A DNA stretch of 8,892 bases from assembly GCA_050741255.1 (NCBI GenBank), contig JBOIEQ010000169.1:1-8892 (forward strand), given 5' to 3'. The position numbers and the translations under genes are program-made. Numbering within the stretch: position 1 is the first letter of the stretch; every line of letters begins with the position of its first letter. Positions 5,632-8,892 of the stretch are shown here, piece by piece. The stretch is from CAZXNF01 sp050741255. Lineage in GTDB: Bacteria > Pseudomonadota > Gammaproteobacteria > Burkholderiales > SG8-41. Under the pieces are notes generated by a model, which did no database searches, had not been told where the DNA came from, and saw only the letters and a program-made list of their open reading frames with translations.

Positions 5632-5665
5632 TCCCCCCGGTGCAGCAAACCGGATGGGAATCTTT
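5632..5665 (+). terminator. Terminator-like hairpin in the leuA leader (attenuator candidate)
   Basis: TCCC (5632-5635) and CCGGT (5637-5641) pair with ACCGG (5649-5653) and GGGA (5656-5659): 9 bp with a C/AT internal loop and a 7-base apical loop GCAGCAA. ATCTTTAT follows directly, a short and imperfect U-tract. The position between the leader ORF and leuA is where an attenuator terminator belongs. Confidence 0.45.
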
Positions 5666-5672
5666 ATACCCT

Positions 5673-5720
5673 TGCGGCGCTCGCGAGGTCCGCGGAAGCG
5701 ACTCCCGGCCCGGCGCCGCA
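5673..5720 (+). other. Stem-loop just upstream of the leuA ribosome binding site
   Basis: TGCGGCGC (5673-5680) pairs perfectly with GCGCCGCA (5713-5720), 8 bp, enclosing 32 bases with a possible inner TCGC/GCGA stem (5681-5684 with 5698-5701). It ends 13 bases before the Shine-Dalgarno at 5734, leaving that site exposed. Function unknown. Confidence 0.4.
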
Positions 5721-5733
5721 CTAGCAGGACGAT

Positions 5734-5737
5734 GGAG
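5734..5737 (+). promoter_or_regulatory. Shine-Dalgarno that fixes the leuA start
   Basis: GGAG at 5734-5737 lies 6 bases before ATG 5744. The alternative in-frame ATG at 5732 overlaps this site and has AGGA only 2 bases away, too close, so 5744 is preferred. Confidence 0.65.
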
Positions 5738-5743
5738 AATGCC

Positions 5744-7285
5744 ATGAGCGAAGATCGTTTGATCATATTCGACACCACCATGCGCGACGGCGAGCAGAGT
5801 CCCGGCGCGTCCATGACCAAGGAAGAAAAAGTCCGCATCGGCAAGCAGCTGGAACGCATGCGGGTCGACGTCATCGAGGCGGGATTTCCCGCGTCCAGTG
5901 ACGGCGATTTCGACGCCGTACAGGCCGTCGCCCGCGCGGTGAAGGACAGCACGATCTGCGGGCTGGCGCGCGCGAACGAGCGCGACGTGCGTCGTTGCGG
6001 CGAGGCCGTTCGCGTGGCGGCCCGCTCGCGCGTGCATACCTTCATCGCGACCAGTCCCATCCACATGGAAAAGAAGCTGCGGATGGAGCCCACCCAGGTG
6101 GTGGATGCCGCCGTGGCCGCGGTCAGGCTCGCGCGCCAGTACACCGACGACGTCGAATTCTCGGCGGAAGACGCGGTGCGTTCCGATCTCGACTTCCTGT
6201 GCCGGATCTTCGATGCGGTCATCAAGGCCGGGGCCACGACCATCAACGTGCCCGATACCGTCGGCTACAGCATTCCGGAGCAGTGGGGCGAGCGCTTCCG
6301 GCAGCTGATCGAGCGCGTGCCGAACGCCGACCAGGTGATCTGGTCCACGCACTGCCACAACGACCTCGGCATGGCGGTCGCGAACTCGCTGGCCGCGGTG
6401 ATGGCCGGCGCGCGGCAGGTGGAGTGCACGATCAACGGCCTCGGCGAACGCGCGGGCAATGCCTCGCTGGAAGAGATCGTGATGGCGGTGCGCACGCGGC
6501 GCGACCTGTTTCCCTGCGTGACCAACATCGATGCCACGCAGATCGTGCCGGCGTCCAAGCTCGTGTCCACCATCACCGGCTACCCGGTGCAGCCCAACAA
6601 GGCGGTGGTCGGCGCCAACGCCTTCGCCCACGAGTCGGGCATCCACCAGGACGGGGTGTTGAAGCACCGCGAAACCTACGAGATCATGCGCGCCGAAGAC
6701 GTGGGCTGGAACGCCAACAGGCTCACGCTCGGCAAGCTGTCGGGCCGCAGCGCCTTCAAGAACCGCCTGCAGGAACTCGGCATCGAGCTCGCGTCCGAGG
6801 AAGCGCTCAACGCCGCTTTCAAGCGGTTCAAGGACCTCGCGGACAAGAAGCGCGAGATCTTCGACGAGGACATCCAGGCACTGATCACCGAGGAGAATCT
6901 CGAGCACGTCGAGAACGAGCGCTTCAAGCTTGTCGCGCTGACCGCGCATTCGGAGACCGGCGAGCTGCCCTACGCGCGCGTCGTGATGGCGGACGGCGGT
7001 CAGGAACACGAGACGAAGTCCCAGGGCAGCGGTCCGGTGGACGCCGCCTTCAAGGCGATCGAGGCGATGGTGAAAAGCGGCGCCGACCTGCTGCTCTACT
7101 CCGTCAACAACATCACCAGCGGCACCGACTCACAGGGCGAGGTGACGGTGCGGCTGACGCGCGAAGGGCGCATCGTCAACGGCCAGGGCGCGGACACCGA
7201 CATCGTGGTGGCCTCGGCCAAGGCCTACATCAACGCGCTGAACAAGCTGCACTCCAAGACCGAGCGGCTCAATCCCCAGATGTAG
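5744..7285 (+). CDS. leuA: 2-isopropylmalate synthase
   Basis: Condenses acetyl-CoA with 2-ketoisovalerate, the first committed step of leucine synthesis; the keto acid comes from the pathway begun by the upstream ilvBHC products. The 513-residue protein has the standard bacterial LeuA1 length. TIM-barrel catalytic domain about 5-270: substrate/metal residues Arg14-Asp15 in TTMRDGEQSPG, the HCHND motif with metal ligands His203 and His205, and Asn239 in GERAGNAS. Linker subdomains about 280-370 include HESGIHQDGV (296-305). The C-terminal regulatory domain, about 390-513, has GSGPVDAAFKAI and NNITSGTDSQGEV, consistent with leucine feedback inhibition. Start chosen at 5744 from the ribosome binding site. 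It is 304 bases downstream of pssA and has its own promoter and leader. Confidence 0.97.
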   Translation: MSEDRLIIFDTTMRDGEQSPGASMTKEEKVRIGKQLERMRVDVIEAGFPASSDGDFDAVQAVARAVKDSTICGLARANERDVRRCGEAVRVAARSRVHTFIATSPIHMEKKLRMEPTQVVDAAVAAVRLARQYTDDVEFSAEDAVRSDLDFLCRIFDAVIKAGATTINVPDTVGYSIPEQWGERFRQLIERVPNADQVIWSTHCHNDLGMAVANSLAAVMAGARQVECTINGLGERAGNASLEEIVMAVRTRRDLFPCVTNIDATQIVPASKLVSTITGYPVQPNKAVVGANAFAHESGIHQDGVLKHRETYEIMRAEDVGWNANRLTLGKLSGRSAFKNRLQELGIELASEEALNAAFKRFKDLADKKREIFDEDIQALITEENLEHVENERFKLVALTAHSETGELPYARVVMADGGQEHETKSQGSGPVDAAFKAIEAMVKSGADLLLYSVNNITSGTDSQGEVTVRLTREGRIVNGQGADTDIVVASAKAYINALNKLHSKTERLNPQM

Positions 7286-7321
7286 GGGCCGCGCAGGCGG
7301 CGGCGGGGATGTTCGCCACGG

Positions 7322-7915
7322 TCATCGCGCGAGCTTGAGGGCGATTTCCGCCAGGCGCCGGCCCTGGGCCAGGCACAGGGTTTTTTCCGCCGCCGAGAGC
7401 GGTCGGTCCGACAGCGGACCCGCGACATGACTCGCGCCGTAGGGTGTTCCGCCGCTGTCGGTGGTCGTCAGTTCCGGCAGCGTATAGGGCAGCCCGACGA
7501 GCAGCATGCCGTGGTGCAGGAGCGGCAGCGCCATGCTGAGCAGCGTGGTTTCCTGTCCACCATGCAGGCTCGCGCTGGAGGTGAACACGCTGGCGGGTTT
7601 GCCGGCGAGCGCGCCCCGCTGCCAGAGGTCGGGCGTGCCATCGAGAAAGTATTTCAGCGCCGCCGCCATGTTGCCGAAGCGCGTGGGCGAGCCCAGCGCG
7701 AGCCCGCTGCATTCTTCGAGATCCCGCGTGGTCGCGTACGGCGCGCCCGCGTCGGGGACCGTGGGCGCGGTTGCTTCGCAATCGGCCGATACCGGGGGCA
7801 CGGTGCGCAGGCGCGCCTTCGCGCCGGCAACCTGCTCGATGCCGCGCGCGACGAGCCGCGCCATCTCGCGCGTGGCGCCGTAGCGGCTGTAGTAGAGAAC
7901 GAGGATTTCCGGCAT
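7322..7915 (-). CDS. wrbA: WrbA-type NAD(P)H:quinone oxidoreductase (flavodoxin fold)
   Basis: Cytoplasmic FMN enzyme expected to reduce quinones by two electrons with NAD(P)H, limiting redox cycling. The 197-residue product matches WrbA length (198 in E. coli). It has the phosphate-binding loop SRYGATREMA (10-19), GSPTRFGNMAAALKYFLDGT (75-94) contacting FMN, and SLHGGQETTLLSMALPLLHH (116-135), where His118 and Gly119-Gly120 are family hallmarks, then PYTLPEL and GGTPYGASHV. Residues 40-68 form an insertion-like acidic stretch between the flavin loops. No Shine-Dalgarno is visible before the ATG at 7913-7915. The gene converges on leuA with a 36-base gap containing no clear terminator, and is divergent from the membrane protein gene at 7983. 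Exact WrbA versus close paralogue is less certain than the family. Confidence 0.9.
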   Translation of the reverse strand: MPEILVLYYSRYGATREMARLVARGIEQVAGAKARLRTVPPVSADCEATAPTVPDAGAPYATTRDLEECSGLALGSPTRFGNMAAALKYFLDGTPDLWQRGALAGKPASVFTSSASLHGGQETTLLSMALPLLHHGMLLVGLPYTLPELTTTDSGGTPYGASHVAGPLSDRPLSAAEKTLCLAQGRRLAEIALKLAR

Positions 7916-7940
7916 GCGGGTGGCACGGGGCGGTCGCGGT

Positions 7941-7947
7941 TATTATA
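7941..7947. promoter_or_regulatory. Shared -10 element between wrbA and the YihY-like gene
   Basis: TATTATA reads as a perfect TATAAT on the minus strand (7942-7947) and as TATTAT, five of six, on the plus strand (7941-7946). Start sites would fall about 20 bases before wrbA and about 30 bases before the gene at 7983. No good -35 element was found at 16-18 bases on either side. Confidence 0.5.
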
Positions 7948-7982
7948 GCGATCCCACCCCGGCGATCGCCCTCCTCACTCCC

Positions 7983-8892
7983 GTGAACCCGCGCGCGCGC
8001 AGCTACGCCGATCTGGCGGTCATGGTTTTCGCGCGTTTTCGCGAGGACCGCTGCGCCGCCGTGGCGGCGAGCCTCACCTTCACCACGCTGCTGTCCCTGG
8101 TGCCGCTCATCACGGTGGCGCTGACGCTGATCTCCGCGTTTCCCATGTTCGAGACCCTGCTCCAGCAACTGAAGGGCTTCATCCTGGACAACGTGATGCC
8201 GCAGTCGGTGGACGTGGTGGCGAACTACGCCGTGCAGTTCACCGAGAACGCGGGCAAGCTGACGGCGGTCGGCATCCTGTTTCTGGCTGCAACCGCCGTG
8301 CTGACCATGCTGACGATCGACCATGCGTTCAATGCGATCTGGCGCGTGCCGCGTCCCCGGCCACTGCTCGCGCGCGTGCTGGTGTATTGGGTGCTGCTGA
8401 CGATAGGCCCGGTCCTGATCGGCGCCAGCCTGTCGTTGACTTCGTGGCTGGTGTCGCTGTCGCTCGGCTGGGTGAACGAGATCCCCGGCGCGGCGCTGTT
8501 CGTGTTGAAGGTGGTGCCGATCTTCCTGACCTCGCTTGCCTTCGCGCTGCTCTACGCGACCATGCCCAACCGCGCCGTGCGCAAGACCGACGCGCTGATC
8601 GGCGGCATCGTGGCGGGCGTCGGCTTCGAGGTGATGAAGACGGGGCTCGGTCTCTACATCAAACAGTTCCCGACCTACACGCTCGTCTACGGCACCTTCG
8701 CCGCGGTGCCGGTGTTCCTGGTCTGGATCTATCTGTCCTGGCTGCTCGTGCTGGCCGGCGCCGTGGTGGTGGCGGCGCTGCCCGAGTGGCGCGACCGGGT
8801 GCGGCTGCGCCGTCCGGCGCCCGGCACCGACTTCTTCGGCGCGCTCGGCATGCTGCGGCTGCTGGCCGCGGTGCGCGCGAGCGGCACCACGC
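7983..8892 (+). CDS. YihY/BrkB family inner-membrane protein (C-terminus outside the window)
   Basis: Member of the YihY (virulence factor BrkB) family, often mislabelled ribonuclease BN; the molecular function is unsettled. 303 codons are visible. Hallmarks: EDRCAAVAASLTFTTLLSLVPL (21-42, first membrane segment with the conserved A-A-S-L-(T/A)-(F/Y)), AIWRVPRPR (118-126), ATMPNRAVR (192-200), and YGTFAAVPVFLVWIYLSWLLVLAGA (236-260, split here as YGTFAAVPVFLVW and IYLSWLLVLAGA). About six membrane helices: 27-52, 94-114, 132-156, 170-192, 205-222 and 238-265. Charged residues from 269 begin the cytoplasmic C-terminal part. The start is GTG 7983 by reading frame and family N-terminal length; no Shine-Dalgarno supports it, and ATG 8022 is an alternative that would leave only a very short lead-in to the first helix. 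Confidence 0.9.
   Translation, partial: MNPRARSYADLAVMVFARFREDRCAAVAASLTFTTLLSLVPLITVALTLISAFPMFETLLQQLKGFILDNVMPQSVDVVANYAVQFTENAGKLTAVGILFLAATAVLTMLTIDHAFNAIWRVPRPRPLLARVLVYWVLLTIGPVLIGASLSLTSWLVSLSLGWVNEIPGAALFVLKVVPIFLTSLAFALLYATMPNRAVRKTDALIGGIVAGVGFEVMKTGLGLYIKQFPTYTLVYGTFAAVPVFLVWIYLSWLLVLAGAVVVAALPEWRDRVRLRRPAPGTDFFGALGMLRLLAAVRASGTT

Noticed and set aside
5525..7009. 494-codon minus-strand open frame across leuA
   Set aside because: Reverse-frame shadow of leuA with biased composition and no recognisable domain.
7286..7321. Terminator between convergent leuA and wrbA
   Set aside because: Only GGCG/CGCC-type short pairings are present and there is no T-run on either strand; I cannot support one.
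7269..8324. 351-codon minus-strand open frame spanning wrbA and the YihY-like gene
   Set aside because: Runs in a different frame from wrbA, crosses the divergent gap, and is low-complexity His/Arg/Gln-rich.

Overview
The window is a GC-rich stretch of a proteobacterial chromosome carrying a housekeeping biosynthetic locus. The order ilvB-ilvH-ilvC-psd-pssA-leuA, with a divergent region-2 sigma factor gene upstream and a wrbA-type quinone reductase plus a YihY/BrkB membrane protein downstream, is the arrangement I know from Betaproteobacteria (Burkholderiales/Nitrosomonadales and close relatives). The protein sequences, for example IlvC with LRKGGASW and the IlvB segment QMCIQELSTCKQY, also fit that group. 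No tRNA, rRNA, CRISPR, insertion sequence or phage gene was seen.

Layout. 3-248 (minus): start of an ECF-like sigma factor gene cut by the window edge; its only sensible start codon is CTG. 249-465: divergent regulatory gap with a promoter candidate facing each way. 466-5439 (plus): ilvB, ilvH, ilvC, psd and pssA in one direction. IlvB/IlvH form acetolactate synthase, IlvC is ketol-acid reductoisomerase, and Psd/PssA make phosphatidylethanolamine from CDP-diacylglycerol and serine. 5440-5743: a 304-base leader with its own promoter candidate, a probable leucine-rich leader peptide and several RNA stem-loops. 5744-7285: leuA, the first step of the leucine branch, which draws 2-ketoisovalerate from the valine pathway started by ilvBHC. 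7322-7915 (minus): wrbA-like gene, convergent with leuA. 7916-7982: short divergent gap with a -10 element readable on both strands. 7983-8892 (plus): yihY/brkB-like gene running off the end.

The coding content is ordinary; the interest lies between the genes. Each of the three ilv genes is followed by a strong stem-loop. ilvH starts without a Shine-Dalgarno behind a structured 82-base gap. The leuA leader looks like a leucine attenuator: a 38-codon ORF with 8 Leu codons, three of them the locally uncommon CTT, and a terminator-like hairpin whose loop and 3' arm can instead pair with the Leu-codon run. Its promoter places transcription initiation at or within a base or two of the leader ATG, so the leader peptide may be translated from a leaderless mRNA. 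These RNA claims come from pairing by eye and no folding or homology search was run.
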